The notes under the pieces are model-generated. The model was not told the origin of the DNA and did not search any database. It saw only the letters and a list, made by a program, of their open reading frames with translations. Shown piece after piece: positions 1 through 8,087 of a stretch of 12,824 bases of DNA. Position 1 is the stretch's first letter, and the number at the start of each line of letters is the position of its first letter. Made by a program: the position numbers and the translations under genes. This DNA is from an uncultured Eubacteriales bacterium (GTDB lineage Bacteria; Bacillota; Clostridia; Oscillospirales; Oscillospiraceae). The stretch is from positions 1-12,824 of the forward strand of contig USPI01000021.1 in the NCBI GenBank assembly GCA_900556535.1. The letters run 5' to 3'.

Positions 1-90
1 GGTGATTTGAAGCCTTTTTGTAAGCATTATAAACACCTCATCCGGCTCTCCGCTGCGCTCCGACCCACCTTCCCCTCGAGGGGAAGGCAA
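1..90. repeat. Palindromic P element, truncated by the window edge
   Basis: This is the right half of the roughly 136-bp element seen in full at 1852-1987 and 7469-7606. The window opens in the central A/T-rich part, after GGTGA. The arm CACCTCATCCGGCT follows at 34-47, then the terminal palindrome CTTCCCCTCGAGGGGAAG at 69-86, ending in GGCAA at 86-90. The palindrome centre is CTCGAG here and CTCAAG in the other copies. No coding sequence is evident. Confidence 0.8.
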
Positions 91-200
91 TAGCGCTACG
101 GACAACGGCAATTGATTAACTGCGGTGTCACGGTAACGCCCTGCGGCGGTTTTGTCGGCACTCTCGTAACCGTGCCACCGCAAAAAAATGTATAAGCACG
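91..200. repeat. Repeat modules D and C upstream of the rpsF promoter
   Basis: A D module lies at 98-146 and a reverse-oriented C module at 147-194. Both share a core close to TGCGGTGGCACGGTTACGA, which recurs about 16 times in the window. The D module follows the P element directly, as it also does after 3682. Repeat sequence ends about 25 bases before the rpsF -35 box. I see no gene here. Confidence 0.7.
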
Positions 201-213
201 GTGCAAAACCGTG
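197..213. promoter_or_regulatory. Perfect dyad upstream of the rpsF promoter
   Basis: CACGGT (197-202) and ACCGTG (208-213) form a perfect 6-bp inverted repeat around a 5-base spacer, ten bases before the -35 box. It could be an operator half-site pair, or simply the edge of the repeat modules, which also contain CACGGT. No T-tract follows, so it is not a terminator. Confidence 0.3.
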
Positions 214-222
214 ACAAAATGC

Positions 223-250
223 TTGACAAATCGGGGAAATTGGGTATAAT
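223..250 (+). promoter_or_regulatory. Sigma-A promoter of rpsF-ssb-rpsR
   Basis: A perfect -35 TTGACA (223-228) and a perfect -10 TATAAT (245-250) are separated by 16 bases. Transcription should start near 257, giving a leader of roughly 75 bases before rpsF. A consensus promoter suits a ribosomal protein operon. Confidence 0.9.
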
Positions 251-254
251 GTTA

Positions 255-314
255 TGGTCTGCCGCTATGTGCAGATTATCCTTGCTCCCGACGCGATCGG
301 GGGCCAAAAGACCA
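255..314 (+). promoter_or_regulatory. Candidate S6:S18-binding rpsF leader RNA
   Basis: TGGTCT (255-260) pairs perfectly with AGACCA (309-314), closing a domain that ends just before the AGGAGGTG ribosome binding site at 317-324. Inside is a 7-bp stem, 285-291 with 297-303, and an unpaired CCG near 262-264. Leaders of rpsF operons are known to bind the S6:S18 complex through a CCG-bearing hairpin and thereby autoregulate. The fit here is by eye, and I cannot confirm the family consensus. Confidence 0.45.
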
Positions 315-330
315 GAAGGAGGTGCAAACC

Positions 331-627
331 ATGGCAAAAGCAACTGAGAAGTACGAAGTAATGTACATCATCAACCCGAACTTCACCGAGGAGCAGACCG
401 CTGCTGTCGTCGAGAAGTTCAAGGCGCTTGTTGAGGCTAATGGTACCCTGGACGAACTGGAGGAGATGGGTAAGCGCAAGCTCGCTTACGAGATCAACTA
501 CATTTCTGAAGGCTACTATGTGCTGATGAAGTTCACCAGCGGCGCGGATTTCCCCGCCGAGCTGGACCGTATCCTCGGCATCACCGACGGCATCATGCGT
601 CGCCTGATCACCCTGCGTGCTGAGTAA
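331..627 (+). CDS. rpsF: Small ribosomal subunit protein S6
   Basis: S6 (98 aa) binds 16S rRNA in the platform of the 30S subunit as a heterodimer with S18. The sequence opens with the family hallmark KYEVMYIINPNFTEEQ (residues 7-22). It continues through GKRKLAYEI and SEGYYVLMKF and ends in IMRRLITLRAE, as in full-length short bacterial S6. ATG 331 is chosen because AGGAGGTG (317-324) sits at proper spacing; an in-frame GTG at 322 lies inside the ribosome binding site and is unlikely. It is first in an operon with ssb and rpsR, the arrangement known from Bacillus. The S18 partner is made from the same mRNA, so the leader could sense excess S6:S18. Confidence 0.98.
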   Translation: MAKATEKYEVMYIINPNFTEEQTAAVVEKFKALVEANGTLDELEEMGKRKLAYEINYISEGYYVLMKFTSGADFPAELDRILGITDGIMRRLITLRAE

Positions 628-638
628 GGAGACGAGAT

Positions 639-1091
639 ATGCTTAATCACATCACGATCATGGGTCGCCTGACCCGTGACCCCGAGCTGAGATACACTCA
701 GTCACAGACCCCTGTCGCATCGTTCACCCTTGCCGTTGACCGCGATTTCGGCGGCCGCGACGGCGGCGAGAAGCAGACCGATTTCATCGACTGCGTCGCA
801 TGGCGTTCCACTGCTGAGTTCGTCAGCAAGTACTTCGCCAAGGGCAGCATGGCTGTCGTTTCCGGCAGACTGCAGATCCGCGATTGGACAGACCGCGAGG
901 GCGGCAAGCGCCGCAGCGCCGAGGTCGTTGTTGACAACGTGTATTTTGGCGAGAGCAAACGCCGCGAGGGCGGCGAAATGCGCGGTGAGCCCCGTCACAA
1001 TGCAAGCTATGACGCCCCGAAAAGCTATGATGCTCCGAGCGCGTCGGCATTTGCCGAGCTTGGTGACGACGACGGCGAGCTGCCGTTCTAA
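639..1091 (+). CDS. ssb: Single-stranded DNA-binding protein
   Basis: SSB (150 aa) coats single-stranded DNA in replication, repair and recombination, usually as a homotetramer. The OB-fold covers about residues 1-105, with the typical start MLNHITIMGRLTRDPELRYT and the motif DFIDCVAWRSTAEFVSKYFAKGSMAVVSGRLQ split across the fold's strands. A flexible Glu/Arg/Ser/Ala-rich linker follows. The acidic tail ends DDDGELPF, close to the common DDDIPF tip that recruits partners such as primase, PriA and RecO. AAGGAG (626-631) overlaps the rpsF stop, and the gap is 11 bp, suggesting translational coupling. Its position between S6 and S18 is conserved in Firmicutes. Confidence 0.98.
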   Translation: MLNHITIMGRLTRDPELRYTQSQTPVASFTLAVDRDFGGRDGGEKQTDFIDCVAWRSTAEFVSKYFAKGSMAVVSGRLQIRDWTDREGGKRRSAEVVVDNVYFGESKRREGGEMRGEPRHNASYDAPKSYDAPSASAFAELGDDDGELPF

Positions 1092-1115
1092 AATTATTAT
1101 AGGAGGATACAGCTA

Positions 1116-1355
1116 ATGGCTTTCGATAAGAACAATCCCAAAAACCGCAAGCGCAGAAAAGTATGCCAGTTTTGCGTAGATAAGGCCACCGGCATCGACT
1201 ATAAAGATGTTGCAAAGCTCAAGCGCTACACTTCCGAGCGCAGCAAGATCCTGCCCCGTCGTACCACCGGTACCTGCGCAATGCATCAGCGCCAGCTCAC
1301 CGAGGCTATCAAGAGAGCCCGTCAGATCGCTCTCCTGCCTTACGTGACCGACTGA
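1116..1355 (+). CDS. rpsR: Small ribosomal subunit protein S18, zinc-type
   Basis: S18 (79 aa) pairs with S6 on the 30S platform. The conserved core [27 protein letters not shown] and the end [13 protein letters not shown] leave no doubt about the family. Cys17, Cys20, Cys54 and His57 form a CxxC...CxxH set, the zinc-binding (C+) form found in many Clostridia; the Bacillus subtilis protein lacks it. AGGAGG (1101-1106) precedes ATG 1116 by nine bases. It is the last gene of the operon and is followed by a strong terminator. Confidence 0.98.
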   Translation: MAFDKNNPKNRKRRKVCQFCVDKATGIDYKDVAKLKRYTSERSKILPRRTTGTCAMHQRQLTEAIKRARQIALLPYVTD

Positions 1356-1366
1356 TAACACGATCT

Positions 1367-1398
1367 ACATCCGCAGTTTTCGCTGCGGATGTTTTTTT
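1367..1398 (+). terminator. Intrinsic terminator of rpsF-ssb-rpsR
   Basis: CATCCGCAG (1368-1376) pairs with CTGCGGATG (1383-1391) across a 6-base loop, and A1367-T1392 can extend the stem. An uninterrupted T-tract runs to 1398. It begins 12 bases after the rpsR stop codon. Confidence 0.95.
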
Positions 1399-1494
1399 GC
1401 GCGAAATTTAATATTACCGTGAAAGGTTTCGACTTTTTCTGCGTCATTATAGGTGACACATCAAATTAATCTCCTTTCTCCACCCCCAATCATC
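1399..1494. other. Unassigned spacer between two terminators
   Basis: This 96-base, rather A/T-rich stretch lies between two plus-strand intrinsic terminators. I see no convincing ORF and no good promoter; the CATTAT at 1445-1450 has no matching -35. It may be a vestige, or encode a small RNA that uses the second terminator. Confidence 0.4.
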
Positions 1495-1536
1495 GAAAGA
1501 CGCCTTTCTCCCCCGAAAGGCGCCTTTCTTTTTTTT
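1495..1536 (+). terminator. Second strong intrinsic terminator
   Basis: CGCCTTTC (1501-1508) pairs with GAAAGGCG (1515-1522) around a 6-base loop. After one A-C mismatch, GAAAG (1495-1499) pairs with CTTTC (1524-1528). Eight T residues follow (1529-1536). This is a textbook plus-strand terminator, but no gene lies between it and the rpsR terminator. It may be a back-up terminator or the end of an unrecognised small transcript. Confidence 0.85.
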
Positions 1537-1660
1537 CAATAGCGCTTTGGCGCTGCTGCGGATACGCATATTGCGGTATCCCGGTATCGAAAGTGTGGAG
1601 AAAACCGCAACTTCCGCGCTGCCCGCGGGTGCAAACTTAGTCGGAACTTCCGACGATAAT

Positions 1661-1684
1661 GTAGGGGCGAGCATTGCTCGCCCG
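1661..1684 (+). repeat. A palindrome (copy 1)
   Basis: GTAG precedes a near-perfect palindrome, GGGCGAGCATTGCTCGCCC with centre ATT, extended by one G. Upstream, TCGGAACTTCCGA (1641-1653) is a second small palindrome that belongs to the module. Confidence 0.85.
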
Positions 1685-1851
1685 CTGCTCGCCGCAGGGG
1701 CAATTCGCCTTGACGCTCCTACCGATACATTTTTTGCAGGTGCTCGGTTACGAAACTTCCGACTAAACCGCCGCAGTCCGTTACCGTGCCTGCGCAGTTT
1801 GGTTTTGCTCCATTGTCGGTTGCGCCATCGCCCCCACGGCAGTGGGCGCTA

Positions 1852-1987
1852 TTGGCTTCCCCTTGAGGGGAAGCTGTCAGGCGTAAGCCTGACTGATGAG
1901 GTGAATAAAAGCCTTTTTTATAAGGAGTATAAACACCTCATCCGGCTCGGCTAAAGCCGACCCACCTTCCCCTCAAGGGGAAGGCAA
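1852..1987. repeat. Complete palindromic P element (MITE-like, about 136 bp)
   Basis: The termini are inverted repeats of about 22 bp differing at one base. Each contains an 18-bp palindrome (CTTCCCCTTGAGGGGAAG at the left, CTTCCCCTCAAGGGGAAG at the right). Inside lie the hairpin GTCAGGCGTAAGCCTGAC (1876-1893) and, in the other arm, TCGGC-TAAA-GCCGA (around 1947-1960). GATGAGGTG and CACCTCATC pair perfectly on either side of an A/T-rich centre. There is no ORF or transposase, and I see no clear target-site duplication. Size and structure resemble a non-autonomous mobile element, but that is inference. Confidence 0.85.
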
Positions 1988-2050
1988 TTTCTTGGCAATT
2001 ACGCGGCCTTGTCTTTTCGGTATTTCTGATAACCAATATTTCCGACCATG

Positions 2051-2074
2051 CGGGCGAGCACTGCTCGCCCCTAC
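2051..2074 (-). repeat. A palindrome (copy 2, reverse)
   Basis: This is the reverse-oriented A module with centre ACT, reading CGGGCGAGCACTGCTCGCCC then CTAC. It is followed by GTGTTGTCGTGACTGCCGAC, the reverse of the A-module lead-in seen near 3450 and 7360. Confidence 0.85.
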
Positions 2075-2337
2075 AGTGTTGTCGTGACTGCCGACTAAAA
2101 CCATCCCCACGGGAGGCGCGGCAGATACGGTTTCCTCCGCGCCCTCGTAACCGAGATACCGCAATAGATGTATCGGTAAAATCCTAAGGCGCTCTGCCCC
2201 CACGGCAGTGGCGCTCTGCCCCTCGCGGCGAGTGGCTAAAAAATTTCGGTGCTAAAAATAAAGGGAAATGGGAAGTTGCGTCGTATAAGGTTAACGAAGG
2301 GAAGTTTTGAGTCCCGAAAACGGAAAGGGCTGATGTT

Positions 2338-3342
2338 ATGGCATGTCCGAGAGAAAGACGAGAGGCGGCCGAGCGCACCCTCGTGTGCGACTACGGCGTG
2401 AGAGCCGAGAATTCGCGCGGCCGAGCCGTGCCCGAACCCGAGTGCGAGATACGCACCTGTTTTCAGCGCGACGTTGACAGGATAACCCACTCGAAGTCCT
2501 TCCGCCGCCTGAAGCACAAAACGCAGGTCTACCTGCTGCCCGAGGGCGACCACTACCGCACGCGGCTCACGCACACGCTTGAGGTCTCGCGGCTGGCGCG
2601 CACGGTCGCGCGGGCGCTTGACCTGAACGAGGATATGACCGAGGCGATGGCGCTCGGCCACGACCTGGGCCACACCCCCTTCGGCCACGCGGGCGAGAGG
2701 GCTCTGGCGAAGATCTACGAGCCGGGCTTCAAGCACTATGAGCAGTCGCTGCGCGTTGTCGATATCCTCGAGCGCGACGGACGCGGTCTCAACCTGTGCT
2801 ATGAAACGCGCATGGGCATCCTGCACCACACCCACGGTGCGCCCGACGACACGCGCGAGGCGACGATCGTGCGCCTGTCCGACCGTATCGCGTACATAAA
2901 CCACGACCTTGACGACACCATTCGCGCAGGGATACTCAGCGCCGCCGAGGTGCCGGAGATGATCCGCACGCGCTGCGGCGAGCGCAACAGCGAGAGGATA
3001 AATTCGATCCTCACCGACCTTATCGAAAACAGCAAAAACGGCGAGATAAAAATGAGCGCGTATATGCAGGAGGCGGTCGATTTCTTCCACTCGTTCATGT
3101 ACTCGGACGTGTACACGAACCCCATCGCCAAGAGCGAGGAGGGTAAGGTGGACGGGATAATCGACGGACTTTTCAGCCACTACTCCAAGCACCCCGAGCA
3201 GATGCCGGGTGAGATGCAGCTCATCGCCGAGCGCGAGGGCGTGCCGCGCGCCGTGTGCGACTATATCTCCGGCATGACCGACGGCTACGCGATGGAGAAG
3301 TTCAGCGAGATTTTCATCCCCATGTCCTGGACCGTCAAATGA
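2338..3342 (+). CDS. dgt: dGTPase-like HD-domain dNTP triphosphohydrolase
   Basis: This 334-aa protein belongs to the dGTP triphosphohydrolase family, which cleaves dNTPs to the nucleoside and tripolyphosphate and so helps set dNTP pools. The HD metal site is intact: His79 (in YRTRLTHTLEVS), His108-Asp109 (GHDLGHTPFGH) and Asp182 (VRLSDRIAYINHD). The N-terminal FRRLKHKTQVY segment (residues 55-65) is typical of the family. Length matches the shorter Gram-positive members rather than the roughly 500-aa E. coli Dgt, so its exact nucleotide preference is uncertain. ATG 2338 follows GGAAAGGG (2322-2329) by eight bases. The gene stands alone between two repeat mosaics, upstream of dnaG; I found no clear promoter or terminator of its own. 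Confidence 0.93.
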   Translation: MACPRERREAAERTLVCDYGVRAENSRGRAVPEPECEIRTCFQRDVDRITHSKSFRRLKHKTQVYLLPEGDHYRTRLTHTLEVSRLARTVARALDLNEDMTEAMALGHDLGHTPFGHAGERALAKIYEPGFKHYEQSLRVVDILERDGRGLNLCYETRMGILHHTHGAPDDTREATIVRLSDRIAYINHDLDDTIRAGILSAAEVPEMIRTRCGERNSERINSILTDLIENSKNGEIKMSAYMQEAVDFFHSFMYSDVYTNPIAKSEEGKVDGIIDGLFSHYSKHPEQMPGEMQLIAEREGVPRAVCDYISGMTDGYAMEKFSEIFIPMSWTVK

Positions 3343-3469
3343 TTTCAGTCACGCTTTAACACACCTACCGATACGCATATTGCGGCAGCACGGTATCGAA
3401 AGCGCGGAGCAAACCATTGCTGCCACGCACTATCGGGGCGCGGTCTTTGTCGGTACTAACGACAACACT

Positions 3470-3493
3470 GTAGGGGCGAGCAATGCTCGCCCG
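3470..3493 (+). repeat. A palindrome (copy 3)
   Basis: GTAG precedes GGGCGAGCAATGCTCGCCC, with centre AAT, then a G. The preceding GTCGGTACTAACGAC matches the A-module lead-in at 1640 and 7361. Confidence 0.85.
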
Positions 3494-3566
3494 CTGTTGC
3501 GCCTTTGTCGGAAGTCCGTCACCGTGCCAGCGCAGTATAATCTATTTCCAATGCAGGTGGCGCTAT

Positions 3567-3682
3567 TGCCCCCACGGCGAGTGGGCGGAGAGCCGGATGA
3601 GGTGTTTATAATCTGCATTATAAGGCTTTAAATCACCTCATCAGTCACCTTCGGTGACAGCTTCCCCTCAAGGGGAAGGCAA
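3567..3682. repeat. P element with altered left end
   Basis: The right arm is complete: CACCTCATC, then the hairpin GTCACCTTCGGTGAC (3644-3658), then CTTCCCCTCAAGGGGAAG and GGCAA. The left arm keeps GGAGAGCCGGATGAGGTG, but its terminal palindrome is replaced by an E-type sequence, CCCCCACGGCGAGTGGG. The altered end could come from recombination between repeats or a nested rearrangement. Confidence 0.75.
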
Positions 3683-3774
3683 TGCCACTGCCGTGGAGGC
3701 GATGGCGTAACCGACAATGGCAGTGGATTTGACTGCGGCAGCACGGTAACGGTCTGCGGAAGAAACCTGCACCC

Positions 3775-3798
3775 TTGCCTCCCTTGTGCAAAGGGAGC
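3775..3798. repeat. Q-element remnant
   Basis: CTCCCTTGTGCAAAGGGAG is the terminal palindrome type of the Q element at 7856-7984, without the rest of that element. Confidence 0.6.
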
Positions 3799-4145
3799 CG
3801 CTGCCGCGGAGGCAATGCGCCACGGACAATGGCGGTAGATTTAACTGCGCAAGCGCGGTAACGGACTGCCGATTAAGACCTCACCTACGGGAAGCGAGAG
3901 CTTTACGGTTTTGTCAGCACTCTCGTAACCGTGCTGACGCAATATGCGTATCGGAAAAATCCAAAGGCGCATCGCCCCTACGATGCTGTCGGTACTGCCG
4001 ACCAAGATCGTGCTATCGCAGCGCGAGGCACATACGGTTTCCTCCGCACTTTCGTAACCGAGCCACCGCAATAGATGTATCCGTAGGAGTATTAAGGCGC
4101 GTTGCCCCTATGGCAATAGCGAGATTAAAGAAAGGAGAGATGAAA

Positions 4146-5888
4146 ATGGCTATACCGGAGAGCTTCCTGCAGGAGCTTGTAGAGAGAAACGACATTGTTG
4201 ATGTAGTCAGCGAATACGTCTCTCTGACGAAGCGTTCGGGCTCGAACAGGTTCGGCCTGTGCCCGTTCCACAGCGAAAAGACCCCGTCGTTTTCCGTGTC
4301 GCCCGACAGGCAGATATACCACTGCTTCGGCTGCGGCAAGGGCGGCGGCGTTATAAATTTCATCATGGAGATCGAAAACCTCAGCTTCCCCGAGGCGGTC
4401 GCGTTCCTTGCAAAGCGCGTCGGAATGCAGATGCCCGAGGAGGCGGACGACCGCGATGCGCGACGGCGACGCCGCCTGCTTGATCTCAACCGCGATGCAG
4501 CGCGGTTTTTCTATTCTTGTCTGTCGAAGCCGGAGGGCAAGCCCGCGCTCGACTACATGGCAAAGCGGCAGATCCTGCCCGCGACGGCGAAGCGCTTCGG
4601 TCTCGGCTACGCGCCCGATACGTGGGACAGCCTCATAAAGGCGATGAGCGCGCTCGGCTACTCGGAGTACGAGATGTTCGAGGCGGGGCTGGTGCGCAAG
4701 GGCAAAAACGGCGGGCATTACGACACCTTCCGCAATCGGCTCATGTTCCCCGTCATCGACGTGCGCGGTGACTTCATCGGCTTTTCCGGACGCATCCTCG
4801 GCGACGGCGAGCCGAAGTACATGAACACCCCCGAAACGCCGGTGTTCAGCAAAAGCCGCAATCTTTTTGCGCTGAATCTGGCTAAAAAGTCGAAGAGCGG
4901 CTATATAATACTCGCAGAGGGCAACGTCGATGTTGTTATGATGCATCAGGCGGGCTTTGACGGTGCGGTCGCCTCGCTGGGCACCTCGCTCACGCCGGAG
5001 CAGGCGCGGCTCATCTCCCACTACGTCGGCGAGGTCATCATCGCCTATGACAATGACGGCGCGGGCAAGAAGGCGGCGCAGCGTGCGATAGGACTGCTGG
5101 ATAAGCTCGACTTAAAGGTCAAGGTGCTGTCCTTGAGCGGCGCGAAGGACCCTGACGAGTATATAAAGACCAAGGGCGCGGACGCGTTCAGAAACCTGCT
5201 TGAGAAGTCGGAAAACCACATCGACTATCGGCTCGGCCGCGTGACGGATAAGTACGACCTCACCTCGGACGAGCAGAAGGTCGCGTTTCTGAAGGAGGCC
5301 TCGGACGTTGTCGCCCAGCTCCCCGGCGCTGTTGAGCGGCAGGTGTACTCCATGCGCATCGCGTCTATGGCGGGCGTGGGCGCGGACGTTGTCTCGCAGG
5401 AGGTCGAGCGGCGGCGCAAGCGGCTCATTCGCTCGGCTCAGCGCAGCGACGCCAAGGCCGCGGCGCATCCCGAGCGTCAGCTCCAGCCCAAGGAAAAGGA
5501 GCTGCGCTATGACGATCCCGAGTCTGCCGCAGCCGAGGAGGGCGTTATACGCATCCTCTATCTCGATCAGGGGCTGTGCAAGGGCAAGACACTGCCCGCG
5601 GCGGAGGAATTTTCATCGCCTGCGCTTGCGCGGATATACTCGGTGATGAAGGATAAGTTTGAAAAGGGCGAGGTTATCAGCATGGCGTCGATGAGCGCGG
5701 TGCTGCTCCCGCAGGAGGCGGCGCTGCTGGCATCGCTGCTGCAAAAGCCCGAGGCACTGCGCAACGGCGAGCAGGCGCTTGCCGATTACATAGACAGGAT
5801 AAAGCGGCGCGGCGAGCTGGTACGCTCCGGCGAGGATCTGCGCGCTTTGGCCAATAAATATAAAGAAACCAAAGGATATGAGGGGTAA
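4146..5888 (+). CDS. dnaG: DNA primase
   Basis: DnaG (580 aa from this start) makes RNA primers at the replication fork. The N-terminal zinc-binding domain is clear: Cys39, His42, Cys60 and Cys63 (LCPFH...[10 protein letters not shown]). The catalytic core includes [21 protein letters not shown] (split near residues 196-216). TOPRIM residues follow: Glu258 (AEGNVDVV), Asp302 and Asp304 (YDNDGAG), and Asp335 (KDPDEY). EGNVD differs from the usual EGYMD, but the acidic residue is kept. The C-terminal part (from about 430) should contact DnaB helicase. ATG 4146 is eight bases after AAAGGAG (4131-4137); ATG 4140 is too close to it. The frame is open upstream to 3786, but only through repeats. rpoD follows after 5 bp. 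Confidence 0.97.
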   Translation: MAIPESFLQELVERNDIVDVVSEYVSLTKRSGSNRFGLCPFHSEKTPSFSVSPDRQIYHCFGCGKGGGVINFIMEIENLSFPEAVAFLAKRVGMQMPEEADDRDARRRRRLLDLNRDAARFFYSCLSKPEGKPALDYMAKRQILPATAKRFGLGYAPDTWDSLIKAMSALGYSEYEMFEAGLVRKGKNGGHYDTFRNRLMFPVIDVRGDFIGFSGRILGDGEPKYMNTPETPVFSKSRNLFALNLAKKSKSGYIILAEGNVDVVMMHQAGFDGAVASLGTSLTPEQARLISHYVGEVIIAYDNDGAGKKAAQRAIGLLDKLDLKVKVLSLSGAKDPDEYIKTKGADAFRNLLEKSENHIDYRLGRVTDKYDLTSDEQKVAFLKEASDVVAQLPGAVERQVYSMRIASMAGVGADVVSQEVERRRKRLIRSAQRSDAKAAAHPERQLQPKEKELRYDDPESAAAEEGVIRILYLDQGLCKGKTLPAAEEFSSPALARIYSVMKDKFEKGEVISMASMSAVLLPQEAALLASLLQKPEALRNGEQALADYIDRIKRRGELVRSGEDLRALANKYKETKGYEG

Positions 5889-5893
5889 ACGAT

Positions 5894-7141
<1,248 letters not shown>

Positions 7142-7381
7142 CCGCTGCCGCGGGGGCAATGCGCCTTAAAATCGTGCGGATACGGTGAGTGCGGTTGCCC
7201 GGTTACGAAGCTGCCGACAAAACCGTAAGGCTCTCGTTTCCTGTTGCTGCCGCGGGGGCAGTTCGCCTTCGGATTTTGCCGATACGGTTATTGCGGTGGC
7301 ACGGTATCGAAATTGCTGACGAAACCATATCTGCCGCGCACTATCGTGAGTGCTGTTGTAGTCGGCAGTACCGGCAACAAT

Positions 7382-7405
7382 GTAGGGGCGAGCATTGCTC
7401 GCCCG
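7382..7405 (+). repeat. A palindrome (copy 4)
   Basis: This copy has the same 24 bases as copy 1, with centre ATT. The lead-in GTCGGCAGTACCGGC is a small palindrome-like sequence, as in the other copies. Confidence 0.85.
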
Positions 7406-7468
7406 CATGGTCGGAAATATCGGTTATTTGAAATGCCGAAAAGACAAGGCAGCGTAATTGCAAAGATA

Positions 7469-7606
7469 TTGCCTTCCCCTTGAGGGGAAGGTGGGTCGGA
7501 GCGAAGCGGAGAGCCGGATGAGGTGTTTAAAATCTTCCCTATGAGGCTTTAATTCACCTCATCAGTCAGGCTTGCGCCTGACAGCTTCCCCTCAAGGGGA
7601 AGCCAA
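7469..7606. repeat. Complete palindromic P element, opposite orientation
   Basis: The element runs from TTGCCTTCCCCTTGAGGGG to CCCCTCAAGGGGAAGCCAA, about 138 bp. The arm that carried GTCAGGC-GTAA-GCCTGAC at 1876 now lies on the right as GTCAGGC-TTGC-GCCTGAC (7565-7582), so the element is inverted relative to 1852-1987. GATGAGGTG and CACCTCATC again flank an A/T-rich centre. No coding capacity is seen. Confidence 0.85.
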
Positions 7607-7700
7607 GCCACTCGCCGTGGCGGGCAGAGCGCCTTTGTATTGTACCTATACGCTTTTTGCGGTGGCACGGTTACGATTATTCCGACTAAACCATTACATG

Positions 7701-7724
7701 CGGGCGAGCAATGCTCGCCCCTAC
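7701..7724 (-). repeat. A palindrome (copy 5, reverse)
   Basis: This is a reverse-oriented A module with centre AAT, CGGGCGAGCAATGCTCGCCC then CTAC. It is preceded by TTCCGACTAAACC, the usual end of a C module. Confidence 0.85.
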
Positions 7725-7855
7725 GGCATAGCTTGCACTTCCGACGATAATGTAGGGACGATGCGCCACGGACAATGGCTGAGCTGTTAAGAGCGCGGAC
7801 ACGGTGACGGACTGATGATGAGACCGTAACTGCCACGCGCTATCAGGGTGCGTCA

Positions 7856-7984
7856 TTGGCTCCCTTGCGTAAAGGGAGCTGTCAGCGATAGCTGACTGAG
7901 GGATCGTTTTTGCGCAGCAAACCATAGCAAACAATCCCTCCGGCTCGGCTTACGCCGACCCACCTCCCTTTGCACAAGGGAGGC
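7856..7984. repeat. Q element, relative of the P element
   Basis: The ends are CTCCCTTGCGTAAAGGGAG and CTCCCTTTGCACAAGGGAG, imperfect inverted repeats of a different sequence from the P ends. The internal plan is the same: the hairpin GTCAGC-GATA-GCTGAC (7881-7896), an inner pair GAGGGATCG with CAATCCCTC, and TCGGC-TTAC-GCCGA in the other arm. Shared architecture with different stem sequences points to a related element family. Confidence 0.75.
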
Positions 7985-8061
7985 GCTGGTGCAGCCTTGG
8001 TCGGCAGTTCCGGTAACATCGTAGGGGCGAGCAGCGTGCAACCAGAGATATATGTACTCGT

Positions 8062-8087
8062 AGGAGCGCCAAAGCGCTATTAAAAGA
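8062..8087 (+). promoter_or_regulatory. Repeat-derived translation start region of trmN6
   Basis: The only good Shine-Dalgarno match, AGGAG (8062-8066), lies 21 bases before ATG 8088. AGCGC (8065-8069) and GCGCT (8074-8078) can form a 5-bp hairpin with a CAAA loop between them, which would shorten the distance but bury the end of AGGAG. Most of this segment is a copy of the repeat at 1538-1554. Confidence 0.35.

Larger units (their letters stand above)
1537..2235. repeat. Intergenic repeat mosaic 1 (rpsR-dgt gap)
   Basis: This stretch holds no gene. In order it contains AATAGCGCTTTGGCGCT (1538-1554), the exact reverse complement of 8065-8081. Next come a C module (1558-1606), an A palindrome (1661-1684), a C module (1721-1769) and a reverse D module (1770-1819). 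An E module (around 1822-1850, CCCCCACGGCAGTGG) precedes the complete P element (1852-1987). A linker leads to a reverse A palindrome (2051-2074), a reverse C module (2128-2176) and E copies to 2235. The segment 1852-2213 aligns along its whole length with the reverse complement of 7246-7606. Open frames here are products of the repeats. Confidence 0.85.
3365..4118. repeat. Intergenic repeat mosaic 2 (dgt-dnaG gap)
   Basis: No gene is present. Repeats begin about 25 bases after the dgt stop. A C module (3368-3414) leads by a linker to an A palindrome (3470-3493) and a reverse D module (3511-3556). A P element lacking one outer arm follows (3567-3682), then a D module (3711-3759). A remnant of the Q element (3775-3798) precedes a D module (3822-3870) and a reverse C module (3906-3954). 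After an A remnant (about 3969-3981) comes a reverse C module (4035-4083), ending in an E-like piece to 4118, about 12 bases before the dnaG ribosome binding site. The mosaic stays open in the dnaG frame from 3786, giving a false N-terminal extension. Confidence 0.85.
7142..8081. repeat. Intergenic repeat mosaic 3 (rpoD-trmN6 gap)
   Basis: This gap of about 940 bases holds no gene. An E module abuts the rpoD stop. C modules lie at 7177-7225, 7279-7326 and 7645-7692. A palindromes lie at 7382-7405 and, reversed, 7701-7724, with degenerate A copies near 7741-7760 and 8021-8035. A complete P element occupies 7469-7606, a degenerate D module 7768-7813, and a Q element 7856-7984. AGCGCCAAAGCGCTATT (8065-8081) ends seven bases before the trmN6 start. 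The part 7246-7606 is an inverted copy of 1852-2213. Translated frames here give repeat-derived phrases such as GASIARPH and are not proteins. Confidence 0.85.

Noticed and set aside
1547..1954. Small frames in the intergenic mosaics (for example 135 codons here, and others at 3380-3631, 7189-7483 and 7549-7836)
   Set aside because: Each is built from the repeat modules, lacks a ribosome binding site, and gives repeat-derived phrases such as GASIARP; they are not genes.
1852..1987. P element as an intrinsic terminator
   Set aside because: The end palindromes form hairpins but no T-tract follows them, so a classical terminator is not supported.
2236..3192. Long minus-strand frame (318 codons) opposite dgt
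   Set aside because: dgt has clear catalytic motifs on the plus strand; the reverse frame lacks any recognisable domain and is typical of GC-rich codon shadowing.
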